Source: Verrucomicrobiota bacterium
GTDB taxonomy: Bacteria > Verrucomicrobiota > Lentisphaeria > Oligosphaerales > Oligosphaeraceae
Assembly: GCA_019136135.1 (NCBI GenBank)
Contig: JAGVUR010000098.1
Span: 1 to 48,177, forward strand
Direction of reading: 5' to 3'
DNA length: 48,177 bases
The notes under the pieces were generated by a model that searched no databases, was not told where the DNA came from, and was given only the letters and a program-made list of their open reading frames with translations. The translations under genes were made by a program, and so were the position numbers. Below, one piece after another: positions 35,371 through 42,863 of this stretch; the stretch's first letter is position 1, and every line of letters begins with the position of its first letter.

Positions 35371-35414
35371 TAGTACGAAAACAAAAGCCCGCCCACAAAA
35401 ACTCAGGCAGGCTT
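35371..35414 (-). terminator. Terminator-like hairpin just upstream of ftsK
   Basis: On the minus strand AAGCCTGCC (35414-35406) pairs with GGCGGGCTT (35393-35385), with one G-U pair, and is followed by TTGTTTTCG. On the plus strand the G-U pair would be a C-A mismatch and there is no U-run, so the signal points along the minus strand. It sits 15 bases before the ftsK ATG. It may attenuate ftsK or be left over from a lost upstream gene. Confidence 0.5.
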
Positions 35415-35429
35415 GGAAGGGAAGAGTTA

Positions 35430-35583
35430 GGAACCGTTAAAAAATTAAGTTTGCATTTCCGGTTTCTTTTGGTCGCCTTTCCCCTGTCCAGTCAGTCGCG
35501 TATGCGCATACGCGACTGACTGGACAGGGGAAAAACAGCTCAAAACAATTCCGGAACTGTTGCCTTAATTTTTGAACGACTTC
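35430..35583 (+). mobile_element. 154-bp palindromic MITE-like element, copy 3
   Basis: Same family as at 18561, 25718 and 38138. Flanked by TTA on both sides. Its central 50 bases (35482-35531) form a perfect palindrome: CCCCTGTCCAGTCAGTCGCG, TATGCGCATA, and the reverse complement of the first part. It lies between the divergent ftsK and solenoid-protein genes. Confidence 0.87.
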
Positions 35584-35650
35584 TTATTACTTTATCTCAA
35601 AAGCATTGAAATTCAAGCATCCGGGCCTTTGCTTCCTTAGGCATTATTTG

Positions 35651-35665
35651 CGTACGTTTTGTACG
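35651..35665. promoter_or_regulatory. Small inverted repeat upstream of the solenoid gene promoter
   Basis: CGTAC-GTTTT-GTACG, a perfect 5-bp inverted repeat 29 bases before the -35 element at 35694, with another GTACGTT overlapping its right arm. It could bind a regulator; evidence is position only. Confidence 0.25.
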
Positions 35666-35693
35666 TTGGTGTTTCCTTGGAATTTCGGTTGGG

Positions 35694-35722
35694 TTGTCAG
35701 GATTGTCGGAATGGATTATATT
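35694..35722 (+). promoter_or_regulatory. Sigma-70 type promoter of the solenoid-protein gene
   Basis: TTGTCA (35694-35699), 17 bases, TATATT (35717-35722). Transcription would start near 35730, giving a leader of about 40 bases with AAGGTTAAGG ahead of the ATG at 35768. Confidence 0.55.
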
Positions 35723-35767
35723 ATTAAATTCTGATTTATTCGAGAAGGTTAAGGTGATTTGCGATCG

Positions 35768-37258
35768 ATGAGCGTTGAGCAATTGGACATCAAGGAATTA
35801 CTGGATCAGATATTGAGTGATCCGGAGGCTGCGTTGCGCCATTGGCGTGGCGGCGGCATACCTATCCAGTTGTTGCGTGAATTGTACGCGAAGCACAACC
35901 ATTACGAGGTTGAGTGTTTTCTGGCTGGCTATGGCGAGACTCCGAGTCGCATATTGGAGGAGTTGTGCGAGAAATCAAAGAGTGTCCGTGTACTGTCGTT
36001 ATTGGCGGTTCATCCCCGTACGCCGAAATCATCGTTGATGCAGTTATGCCGTGACGAGCGCGTCGAGTTGCGTTTGGCGGTAGCCGCCAGCAAGGAGATC
36101 AGTCCCCAGACTGCGTTGGTTTTGTGCGAGGACAGCGATGCGTTTGTTCGTTCGGCATTGGCGCGGAATTCTGCGATTACGGTTCGTGTCCAGGCGATAT
36201 TGAGCAATGACGCGGTGCCGTTTGTCCGTGCCTCGCTATTGTTTTCCGGGAAGTTGGACGATGAGATCCAGCGCGCATTGTGTGATGACGTTGACGTGAC
36301 GGTTCAGATTTTGGCGTTGTTGAGTCCTCGTCTAGACGAGTCTTGCCTGTTGGAATGGGCTGATTCGGATGACAGTTTGGCTCAACGGGTGATATTGATG
36401 AGGTCGCAGTTGCCTGAGAAGGTCTTGGAATCGTTGCTGTTCAGCAGCGATCCCCGGGTTCAGAGCGAGGCGATTGGGCGGAAGGAATTGACTGCTGACG
36501 AGATGGCCGGTTTTTCGCAGAAGAGCGACGAGCGAATTCGTGCCAAGATTGCGTGTTCTCGCCTTGTGCCCGAATTGGTTCAATTGGTTCTGGCTGACGA
36601 CAGTTGCGAATGCGTTCGCCAGTTGCTTGCCGGGAACCGTTGTTTGTTGAGCAGTGCTGTGATTCGGCTGTTGTCTCGTCCCACGAAAGGAGTTTTGGAG
36701 GCCTTGTCAGGGAATCCGTCCGTTGAGTTGAAATTGTTGCGCCCTCACTTCGAGGGTGCTGATGGCGAGGATTATTTGAAGATATTTGCATGTCGCGACG
36801 GGTTGAGCGAAGCTGATCTGGAGTATGTTTTATTGCATGGTGGTGATGCTTCGCTGTACGGGTTGTGGCATTTGGGGGTTGATTGTCGTGGGATGAGTGT
36901 TCGCGCATCCCGTCGCCTGGCTCGTCATGCTTTGCCGAGCGTACGGTGTTTGGCCGCCGGTGCATCGTCATTGCCATTGGCATTGATGATGGAATTGAGC
37001 CGCGATGTGGCGAATCAGGTACGCTTGAGTTTGGCTAGGAACGAATCTGCTCCGACGACCGTGCTGGAGAACTTGTCTAATGACTCGGATGCCGAGGTAT
37101 CCAAGTCTGCCCGTGCGGGATTGGCGCGTCGTGTCGAGTCGGCTGGGGTTGAGGAAGTTGTTTCTGACGGTTCTGTTGAATCGGAGGAAAATGGCGAGGT
37201 ACGCAGTGATGGAGGACCTCGTGGATTGCTCAAGCGTTTGTTTGGGAAATCCGAATGA
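35768..37258 (+). CDS. Alpha-solenoid protein with variant leucine-rich / HEAT-like repeats
   Basis: A 496-residue cytoplasmic protein made almost wholly of repeats of about 22-24 residues, such as VRSALARNSAITVRVQAILS and VRLSLARNESAPTTVLENLS, each with a V-R-x-x-L-A-x-N opening. This is the pattern of variant leucine-rich (LRV) or HEAT-like repeats, which form protein-binding arcs. About 15 such units can be discerned. The end (LLKRLFGKSE) is basic-amphipathic and could touch a membrane. No enzymatic motif. The ATG at 35768 is preferred to a TTG three codons earlier because of spacing to TAAGG. It leads the run of genes before the SPFH operon; a scaffold role there is my inference. Confidence 0.7.
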   Translation: MSVEQLDIKELLDQILSDPEAALRHWRGGGIPIQLLRELYAKHNHYEVECFLAGYGETPSRILEELCEKSKSVRVLSLLAVHPRTPKSSLMQLCRDERVELRLAVAASKEISPQTALVLCEDSDAFVRSALARNSAITVRVQAILSNDAVPFVRASLLFSGKLDDEIQRALCDDVDVTVQILALLSPRLDESCLLEWADSDDSLAQRVILMRSQLPEKVLESLLFSSDPRVQSEAIGRKELTADEMAGFSQKSDERIRAKIACSRLVPELVQLVLADDSCECVRQLLAGNRCLLSSAVIRLLSRPTKGVLEALSGNPSVELKLLRPHFEGADGEDYLKIFACRDGLSEADLEYVLLHGGDASLYGLWHLGVDCRGMSVRASRRLARHALPSVRCLAAGASSLPLALMMELSRDVANQVRLSLARNESAPTTVLENLSNDSDAEVSKSARAGLARRVESAGVEEVVSDGSVESEENGEVRSDGGPRGLLKRLFGKSE

Positions 37259-37326
37259 GATTACTGATGTAAAGGCATTAACATAGGTTTATCGAATCGA
37301 TTAGGAACAAACAAGGAGTGGTCATT

Positions 37327-37665
37327 ATGGCAAAGAGTCCGGTTGGCAAAACTGCGCCATTGAGTTTTGTTGAGATTGTGATGCGCGCCGATGCCGAGAC
37401 GATTCGTGCGGCATTGGAAGCTCGCGTCAAGGTAGATGAGTTGTTGGCGGAGCGCGAGGAAGCGTACCGCCGGATTGCGGCATTGGAGGAGCAAGTTGAG
37501 CAGGTTATTGGCGAACCCGGCGTATTTGTATTTCCTGAGCCTCCGTTGCCGGTAGCTGGTTTTGCGTCGAAGTCGTCGTCATCTCGACCAGTTCCGAAGA
37601 AGCCAGCTCCGAAGGCGGCGGAAGCTTCTTCGAAGGCTGCAGAAGCAGGGAAATCCGGGGCATAA
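37327..37665 (+). CDS. Small coiled-coil protein with Ala/Lys/Pro tail, unknown function
   Basis: A 112-residue protein with AAGGAG 8 bases before its ATG. Residues about 15-65 are helical and charged (AALEARVKVDELLAEREEAY, RRIAALEEQVEQV), likely a coiled coil. The last 45 residues are low-complexity Ala, Lys, Pro and Ser (KKPAPKAAEASSKAAEAGK), resembling disordered basic tails. No family recognised. It lies 68 bases after the solenoid gene and 26 bases before the next unknown gene, so it is probably cotranscribed with both. Confidence 0.6.
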   Translation: MAKSPVGKTAPLSFVEIVMRADAETIRAALEARVKVDELLAEREEAYRRIAALEEQVEQVIGEPGVFVFPEPPLPVAGFASKSSSSRPVPKKPAPKAAEASSKAAEAGKSGA

Positions 37666-37691
37666 ATTTGTAATCGTGATCAGTTTGGAAT

Positions 37692-38147
37692 TTGTCTGTG
37701 AGTTCATCGGAATCACAAGTCATATCCCTTCTCTGTTCGCGTGAGCGCGAATTGATGAAGGTATGGGAATGCGAGGAGGCCATACGTGGTCTTCTTGGCG
37801 TTGCCGACTTTCCGTTTCCGGCCGTGCCTGATCTACCGTCTCGTCGCAAGGTCAAGCGCGGTGCGTCTTGTCGTGTCCCGAAACGCGGCGTTGAGTCTGC
37901 TGTTTCATCGAGTTCGCTTCCTGCTGTTGATGTTCCTGAGATACGCGACTTGTCAGCTGGCGAGTCGGCTTACAGGCTTGAGTTCGAGTCCCGTGGCCGT
38001 CGCGAATCGAGTTTCCACACGGATTTGGACAGCGTTCTGAAGCTATTTCAGGTACCGAGTGACGATTTTCAGATGCATCGTGTTGAGACGGTTTCATTTA
38101 GGAGCTTAGATGATTGGGATTTGGTCAAGGTGCTATGGAGTCGTTAA
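37692..38147 (+). CDS. Hypothetical protein ending inside a mobile element
   Basis: A protein of up to 151 residues with no recognised family. The N-terminal 40 residues are helical (LLCSRERELMKVWECEEAIRG); the middle is Ser/Val/Pro-rich and probably disordered; the end (DDWDLVKVLWSR) is mixed. The start is uncertain: TTG at 37692 or GTG at 37698, with only a weak GGA upstream. The last codons and the TAA lie within the 154-bp element that starts at 38138, so the original C-terminus may have been cut or replaced by the insertion. Confidence 0.45.
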   Translation: MSVSSSESQVISLLCSRERELMKVWECEEAIRGLLGVADFPFPAVPDLPSRRKVKRGASCRVPKRGVESAVSSSSLPAVDVPEIRDLSAGESAYRLEFESRGRRESSFHTDLDSVLKLFQVPSDDFQMHRVETVSFRSLDDWDLVKVLWSR

Positions 38148-38291
38148 AAAAATTAAGTTTACACTTCCGGTTTCTTTTGGCTGCATTTCCCCCGTCCTGT
38201 CAGTCGCGTATGCGCATACGCTCCGTTCAGGACGGGGGAAAAACAACTCAAAACAATTCCGGAACTGTTGCCTTAATTTTTTAACGACTCC
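38138..38291 (+). mobile_element. 154-bp palindromic MITE-like element, copy 4
   Basis: Same family as at 18561, 25718 and 35430. Flanked by TAT on both sides. Stem CCCGTCC/GGACGGG around CGTATGCGCATACG. Its left end overlaps the last ten bases of the hypothetical gene at 37692 and supplies the stop codon. It separates that gene group from the SPFH operon. Confidence 0.87.
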
Positions 38292-38329
38292 TATGGGAGT
38301 TAAAGATTTAGTTTTTTTATGTGTTCATC

Positions 38330-38358
38330 TTGATAAAAGGGATGTTATTTTATATAAT
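38330..38358 (+). promoter_or_regulatory. Canonical sigma-70 promoter of the SPFH operon
   Basis: TTGATA (38330-38335), exactly 17 bases, TATAAT (38353-38358). Transcription would start near 38365, 66 bases before the first SPFH gene, whose ATG has GAGGAA upstream. This is the best promoter match in the window, and it lies just outside mobile element copy 4, so the operon does not depend on read-through. Confidence 0.7.
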
Positions 38359-38430
38359 GTAATTTTAACGATTTGGGGACTTTGGGAGTTTCAGATAGTT
38401 ATTTAAGTAGAGAACAAAGAGGAACAAGCG

Positions 38431-40401
38431 ATGTCATCGACGAGTCCGCGGCCGCGGAATTTATGTTATGGGATATCCGTAGTGGGGTTGATCCTGCTCG
38501 TGGTAGCGATTTTGGTTGCCCGCAATGCAAATTGTTCAGTGATGTGGGTTGGCAGCGTATCCTGCTTATTGGTAACGCTATTTGGTCTTGTTGGCGCTGG
38601 CCGCTGTGCGTTCCAGCGCCGTCAGTTGCTTGAGGAGGAGGCTGCAGCCGAGTTTCGTGTATCCCATGGTGCGAATGAATTGTTCGACGATGCCGACGAG
38701 GCCGTTCGGATGGCGACTCGTGCGAACATGCAATACACGAAATACTTCGTTCCGGTCATCACTGTTGTGATCGGTGTATTGGTTGGCATATATTGCCTTG
38801 TGTTGTGGCGGATTTGGGCTGGTACCGAGGCATTTCCGATTGCGCCGAATCCGATGCCGATGGCGTTGTTGTGCGTGATTTCATGGATTGCCTCGCTGGT
38901 CGTCTGGAGCTACTTTGCCGGTGCGAGTCGCGAGAAGGGTTGCCGTTGGCTGCGTCCCGCAAGTGCATGGCTGTTTTTTTCCGGCCTGCTGTTCTTGCTT
39001 TCGGCGATAGCGTTGTTTTTGGAGTATTTCAAGAAGGCAGTTGATACTGCCGACATCACGATAGCCCGTTTTGCCTTGGTCGCCTTGGCGATCTTGTCCA
39101 TTGAGTTGGTTTTGGGTTTTGTGATTGAGTTTTACCGTCCTCGGATGCCTGGCGAGGAGGAGCGTCCGTTGATTGAGAGCCGGATCCTGTCCGTTTTCAC
39201 GGAGCCTGGCGGTGTTGCCCGCAACGTAGCGGCGAGCTTGGACTATCAATTTGGCTTTCAGGTATCGGAAGTATGGTTCTACCGATTTTTGGCGCGTACC
39301 GTCGTACCGTTGTTGGCCTTGATGGTTGTTTTGATGTTGCTGCAGACCTGTTTGATTGTCATCAATACAGACGAGCAGGGGATTCACGAGCGTTTTGGCC
39401 GTGTTGTCAGCCAGGAGCCATTGACATCGGGTTTGTATTTCAAGCTGCCATGGCCTTTTGCGAGGATTGTGCGCTTCCCTGTTGAGCAGGTGCAGGAGGT
39501 TACCTTGGGCGGGGAGCATGGCCATGGCCATGAAGAAGAGGAAGACGACCATCATGGTCATAGCCATGGTCCCAAGAACAAGAAGAAACATCACGATGTA
39601 CGCGTGATCCTGTGGAGCGTCAGCCATAGCGATGACGATCATGGGGAAAACAATTTCATCGTGGCAAGGCGTCCCGAAGGCGTGGTAAACGACGATGGAA
39701 GCCGAGCGAAGGATGATGCGACGGCGTACCTGGGACTCGTTACCGCGCATATCCCGATGTACTTCAAGGTCAAGAATCTCTATGACTTCGCGTACAAGCA
39801 TGACAATTCAACGCAAATCCTTCGGAATTTGGCGACCCGCGAACTCCTGCTGTACCTGACAAGCGTTGACATGATGGATGTACTGGGGCAGAAGCGCTTG
39901 GAGGCGACCAGGGTTTTGAAGGAAAATATCCAGCAAGCGGCTGACGAGATCGGTTTGGGGGTTGAGGTCTTGTTTGTAAGTTTGGCCGGGCTTCATCCGC
40001 CGACCGAGGTCGGACCGCTGTTCGACAATGTCGTTTCGGCGACGGAAGCCAGGAACGAGGTGATCTTGCTGGCTCAGACCGATGCCGTGAAGCGTGTGCC
40101 GACCGCCCGCGCCCGCGCCTCGCAGATAAGGAATCAGGCGAATGCATACAAGCACGAGCGGGCAAACGTACCCAAAGCCGAGGCGGATCGCTTTTTAGGT
40201 CAGCTGAAGGGCTTTAATGCGTGTCCCGAGGTTTTCAAGTTGTACAGTTTTCTGGATATGATGACGACTTCCGGCAGCCAGAGCCGCAAGTATGTCTTGT
40301 CCGATAGCTTGGGCAAGGAAGTCATCCAGTTGAATTTGGAGAAGAAGCTGAAATCCAGCTTGTTGGATTTGAATTTGGGCGATCAAACCTCCGAGCAGTA
40401 G
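38431..40401 (+). CDS. Large SPFH/band-7 (HflK-like) protein with polytopic N-terminus and His-rich loop
   Basis: A 656-residue membrane protein. Seven hydrophobic segments are visible at about 12-30, 38-57, 106-127, 143-163, 179-200, 213-233 and 291-311. The last leads into an SPFH domain of HflK type (NTDEQGIHERFGRVVSQEPL, GLYFKLPWPF, later LYDFAYKHD and ATRELLLYLTSVDMMDVLG). A His-, Asp- and Glu-rich insert lies at 362-388 (HGHGHEEEEDDHHGHSHG), a likely metal-binding loop by composition. Standard HflK has one membrane helix, so the 290-residue membrane front is extra. HflK/HflC normally regulate the FtsH protease; FtsH is not here. First gene of a five-gene operon with two more SPFH proteins, a P-type ATPase and an ABC ATPase. 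Confidence 0.8.
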   Translation: MSSTSPRPRNLCYGISVVGLILLVVAILVARNANCSVMWVGSVSCLLVTLFGLVGAGRCAFQRRQLLEEEAAAEFRVSHGANELFDDADEAVRMATRANMQYTKYFVPVITVVIGVLVGIYCLVLWRIWAGTEAFPIAPNPMPMALLCVISWIASLVVWSYFAGASREKGCRWLRPASAWLFFSGLLFLLSAIALFLEYFKKAVDTADITIARFALVALAILSIELVLGFVIEFYRPRMPGEEERPLIESRILSVFTEPGGVARNVAASLDYQFGFQVSEVWFYRFLARTVVPLLALMVVLMLLQTCLIVINTDEQGIHERFGRVVSQEPLTSGLYFKLPWPFARIVRFPVEQVQEVTLGGEHGHGHEEEEDDHHGHSHGPKNKKKHHDVRVILWSVSHSDDDHGENNFIVARRPEGVVNDDGSRAKDDATAYLGLVTAHIPMYFKVKNLYDFAYKHDNSTQILRNLATRELLLYLTSVDMMDVLGQKRLEATRVLKENIQQAADEIGLGVEVLFVSLAGLHPPTEVGPLFDNVVSATEARNEVILLAQTDAVKRVPTARARASQIRNQANAYKHERANVPKAEADRFLGQLKGFNACPEVFKLYSFLDMMTTSGSQSRKYVLSDSLGKEVIQLNLEKKLKSSLLDLNLGDQTSEQ

Positions 40402-40465
40402 GGCATGGATCGCGGGGAAGGCTAGGAAGTCACAAGAATTGAAATAGTTAGTTGGAGTAACGACA

Positions 40466-41440
40466 ATGAGCGAATCACAAACGAGTCCAGTAGAAACGAA
40501 GCACGGATTGAGCCAGCATTGGCCTGTAGCCACGCTTGCCTTGGCGGTGGTTTTGATATTTGCGGTAGCGATGATGACCTTCCAGGTCAAGGAGACCGAG
40601 TATGCAGTCGTCAAGACCTTGGGCAAGGCCAAGGTTGACGAATCCGGCGAGATCATCACGTACGAGCCTGGTTTGCATTTCAAGTGGCCCTTTGTCGATC
40701 AGGTATGGCGCCATGACAAGCGTCTTCAGTGCTATGAATTGACCAGGGGCCAAATCGAGCAAATCACGACTAGGGATCAATATCAAATTGTCGTTTCGAC
40801 GTACATTTTGTGGAAGGTTGGCGATCCTGGTTTGTTCATGAAGCGCTTCAAGACCACGAGCGAAGCCCAGAAAAAGCTGGATTCGCTTGTACGTACAAGC
40901 CGAAACAGCATTTTGCCCCAGCACAACTTTTCGGATTTGGTATCTGTGAACCGTGGTGCCGAGATAGAGCAGATTGAGGCTGAGATGTTGGAATCTGTAG
41001 GCAGGGAAGCGATGAAGGAATATGGGATTTCGGTTGCCCGCGTAGGTTTCAGGCAATTGGGTTTCCCTGAATCTGTCACGACGAAGGTGTTTGACCGGAT
41101 GGCCGCTGAGCGTCGTAGCCGATCCGAGGCCTTGTTGGCGAGCGGGAATTCCCAGGCATTGCAGATTCGCTCGGATGCGGAGCGCAAGGCCGCGGAGATT
41201 TTGGCTGTGGCGGAAGCCGAGGCGAAGGAGATTCGCGGTCAAGGTGACGAGGAAGCCGCGAAGCACTATGCTGTATTCAAGGAGAATCCTGAATTGGCGA
41301 TGTTCCTGCGGAATCTGGATGCCTTGAAGGAGACCTTGAACGAAAAGGATACGTTGATCCTCGATACGAGTACACCCCCGTTCCATTTGTTTAAGGCGGG
41401 CGCGACGGACTTGGGCAAGGAACCTGCGAAATCCAAATGA
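40466..41440 (+). CDS. SPFH/band-7 protein, HflC-like
   Basis: A 324-residue protein with one N-terminal membrane helix (about 20-39) and an SPFH domain typical of HflC: VKETEYAVVKTLGKAK, GLHFKWPFVDQVWRHDKRL, ITTRDQYQIVVSTYILWKV, and the helical AERRSRSEALLASGNSQALQIRSDAERKAAEILAVAEAEAKEIRGQGDEEA stretch (about 212-262, quoted here only by its short motifs ERRSRSEA and DEEAAKHY). HflC pairs with HflK to form cage-like membrane assemblies around FtsH. Here it would be expected to assemble with the SPFH proteins on either side. It follows the first SPFH gene by 64 bases. Confidence 0.85.
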   Translation: MSESQTSPVETKHGLSQHWPVATLALAVVLIFAVAMMTFQVKETEYAVVKTLGKAKVDESGEIITYEPGLHFKWPFVDQVWRHDKRLQCYELTRGQIEQITTRDQYQIVVSTYILWKVGDPGLFMKRFKTTSEAQKKLDSLVRTSRNSILPQHNFSDLVSVNRGAEIEQIEAEMLESVGREAMKEYGISVARVGFRQLGFPESVTTKVFDRMAAERRSRSEALLASGNSQALQIRSDAERKAAEILAVAEAEAKEIRGQGDEEAAKHYAVFKENPELAMFLRNLDALKETLNEKDTLILDTSTPPFHLFKAGATDLGKEPAKSK

Positions 41441-41501
41441 GTTCGCATTTTCCGACGAGTCTGAACATTGAATCGTATAATTGATCGAGCAGGTGAAATC
41501 C

Positions 41502-42788
41502 ATGGAAGAAGACGATAAGAAACTAGAATCAGGTCAGGTTGGCTTGGGTGATAACCGGCCTCTGCCCAAGATAGCTGTCGCGCCAAGCGATTCGGCTCCG
41601 AAAGCCGAATCCGATTCATCGGGTTCCGGCATGAAATCATTGATGCGCATGGCACGGATATTGTTTTTGTGTTTGCGTGTCCTGATCATCGTGATCATGG
41701 CTTATTTGCTGATGAGCGGTGTGTTTCGCGTAGACGAGCAGAATGAGGCGATGTTGTTTAGGTTTGGTGCGTTGCAATACCGTCAGATTGAAAATCAGGA
41801 GACGGCGGTATTGACAAGCGGTCGTTGGTATTGGGCTTGGCCGTATCCCATTGACTGGGTGAAGGTCTTGCCTGCGCAACGTACGGTTACGGTATCCACG
41901 GAGACGTTTTTCATGCCGTGGGTCAAGCCGGAGCCTGGCCAGGCACCAAATCGATTCCTCAGGCCAGGGGCGGATGGATATCTCCTGACGGGCGATACCA
42001 ACATCATCCATGCCGTCGCTGAAGTGAACTACCGTATCGGAGATCCCCAAAAATACTACTTGGAATTCTTCGATGACAGCGAGGCAGAAGGTTTAAGCGG
42101 TTGGGACAGTGGCGAGACTGCTGGACAACATGGTCATGGGAAGACGGAGACGAACGAACGGAAGCGCGGAACAGCTGCAATCATGCAGAATTTGCTTGCC
42201 AACGCGCTGCTTAGTGTCAGCGCCTCATGGCCGGTCGAGGAATTGCGTTCGAAAGTAAAGAAAGTCGGCGAAACCAGCATTAACATCGAGGTCAGTGTCC
42301 AGGAGAAGCTGGAGATGTATCTGAAGGAGATTGACTTGGGCGTTGACGTTCAATCCGTGAAGATAACATTCCAGTTGCCATATGCGACATTGAAGGCATT
42401 TGACAGTGTCTTCGCGGCTTCCGAGATGGGTAATGCCGAGAAGCAGAAGGCGCACTTGGATGCGTCCACCTTGTTGTCCAATGCGGAAGGCATGGCGGCG
42501 AAGATTCGCAACGAGGCATTGGCCTACAAGCGCAACATCGTGGAGTCGGTACGGGCGGACAGCACCTATTTCAAGACGGTTCTGGCTGAGTACAAGGATC
42601 ATCCGGAGACGATGCTGATGGTTTTGTACAGCGATGCATTGCAGCAAGCGCTGTCAAAGGTCGAGAACAAATACGTCTTGCACGAGAAGGACAGCTCGTT
42701 GCAGGAGGTTCGTCTTCTGATTGGGCAAGTGCCCGAAAAGAGCAAGGCGCCGGCTCAGGAACAGGAAGCGGATGGGGCAGCGCAATAA
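41502..42788 (+). CDS. SPFH/band-7 protein, HflK-like, second copy
   Basis: A 428-residue protein with a charged, Ser-rich N-terminal tail (1-48), one membrane helix (about 52-72) and an HflK-type SPFH domain (FRVDEQNEAMLFRFGALQYR, GRWYWAWPYPIDWVKVLP, TGDTNIIHAVAEVNYRIGDP). HflK proteins keep the sequence DxNI followed by a hydrophobic strand, as seen here. A loop at 190-222 contains QHGHGK and many charged residues. The C-terminal part is a long helix ending in a Glu/Ala/Gln tail. The ATG at 41502 has AGGTGA 7 bases upstream; a TTG at 41481 is less likely. It is the third SPFH gene in the operon, 75 bases before the P-type ATPase. Confidence 0.83.
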   Translation: MEEDDKKLESGQVGLGDNRPLPKIAVAPSDSAPKAESDSSGSGMKSLMRMARILFLCLRVLIIVIMAYLLMSGVFRVDEQNEAMLFRFGALQYRQIENQETAVLTSGRWYWAWPYPIDWVKVLPAQRTVTVSTETFFMPWVKPEPGQAPNRFLRPGADGYLLTGDTNIIHAVAEVNYRIGDPQKYYLEFFDDSEAEGLSGWDSGETAGQHGHGKTETNERKRGTAAIMQNLLANALLSVSASWPVEELRSKVKKVGETSINIEVSVQEKLEMYLKEIDLGVDVQSVKITFQLPYATLKAFDSVFAASEMGNAEKQKAHLDASTLLSNAEGMAAKIRNEALAYKRNIVESVRADSTYFKTVLAEYKDHPETMLMVLYSDALQQALSKVENKYVLHEKDSSLQEVRLLIGQVPEKSKAPAQEQEADGAAQ

Positions 42789-42863
42789 ACAAACGTCAAC
42801 CAGGATTGGAACGGGAAAGTCACGCTTGAAATCCTGGACCAACATATCGAAGAGGAAAGAACG

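Noticed and set aside
35399..35767. Small genes between ftsK and the solenoid gene
   Set aside because: Open frames there run through mobile element copy 3 and have no ribosome site.
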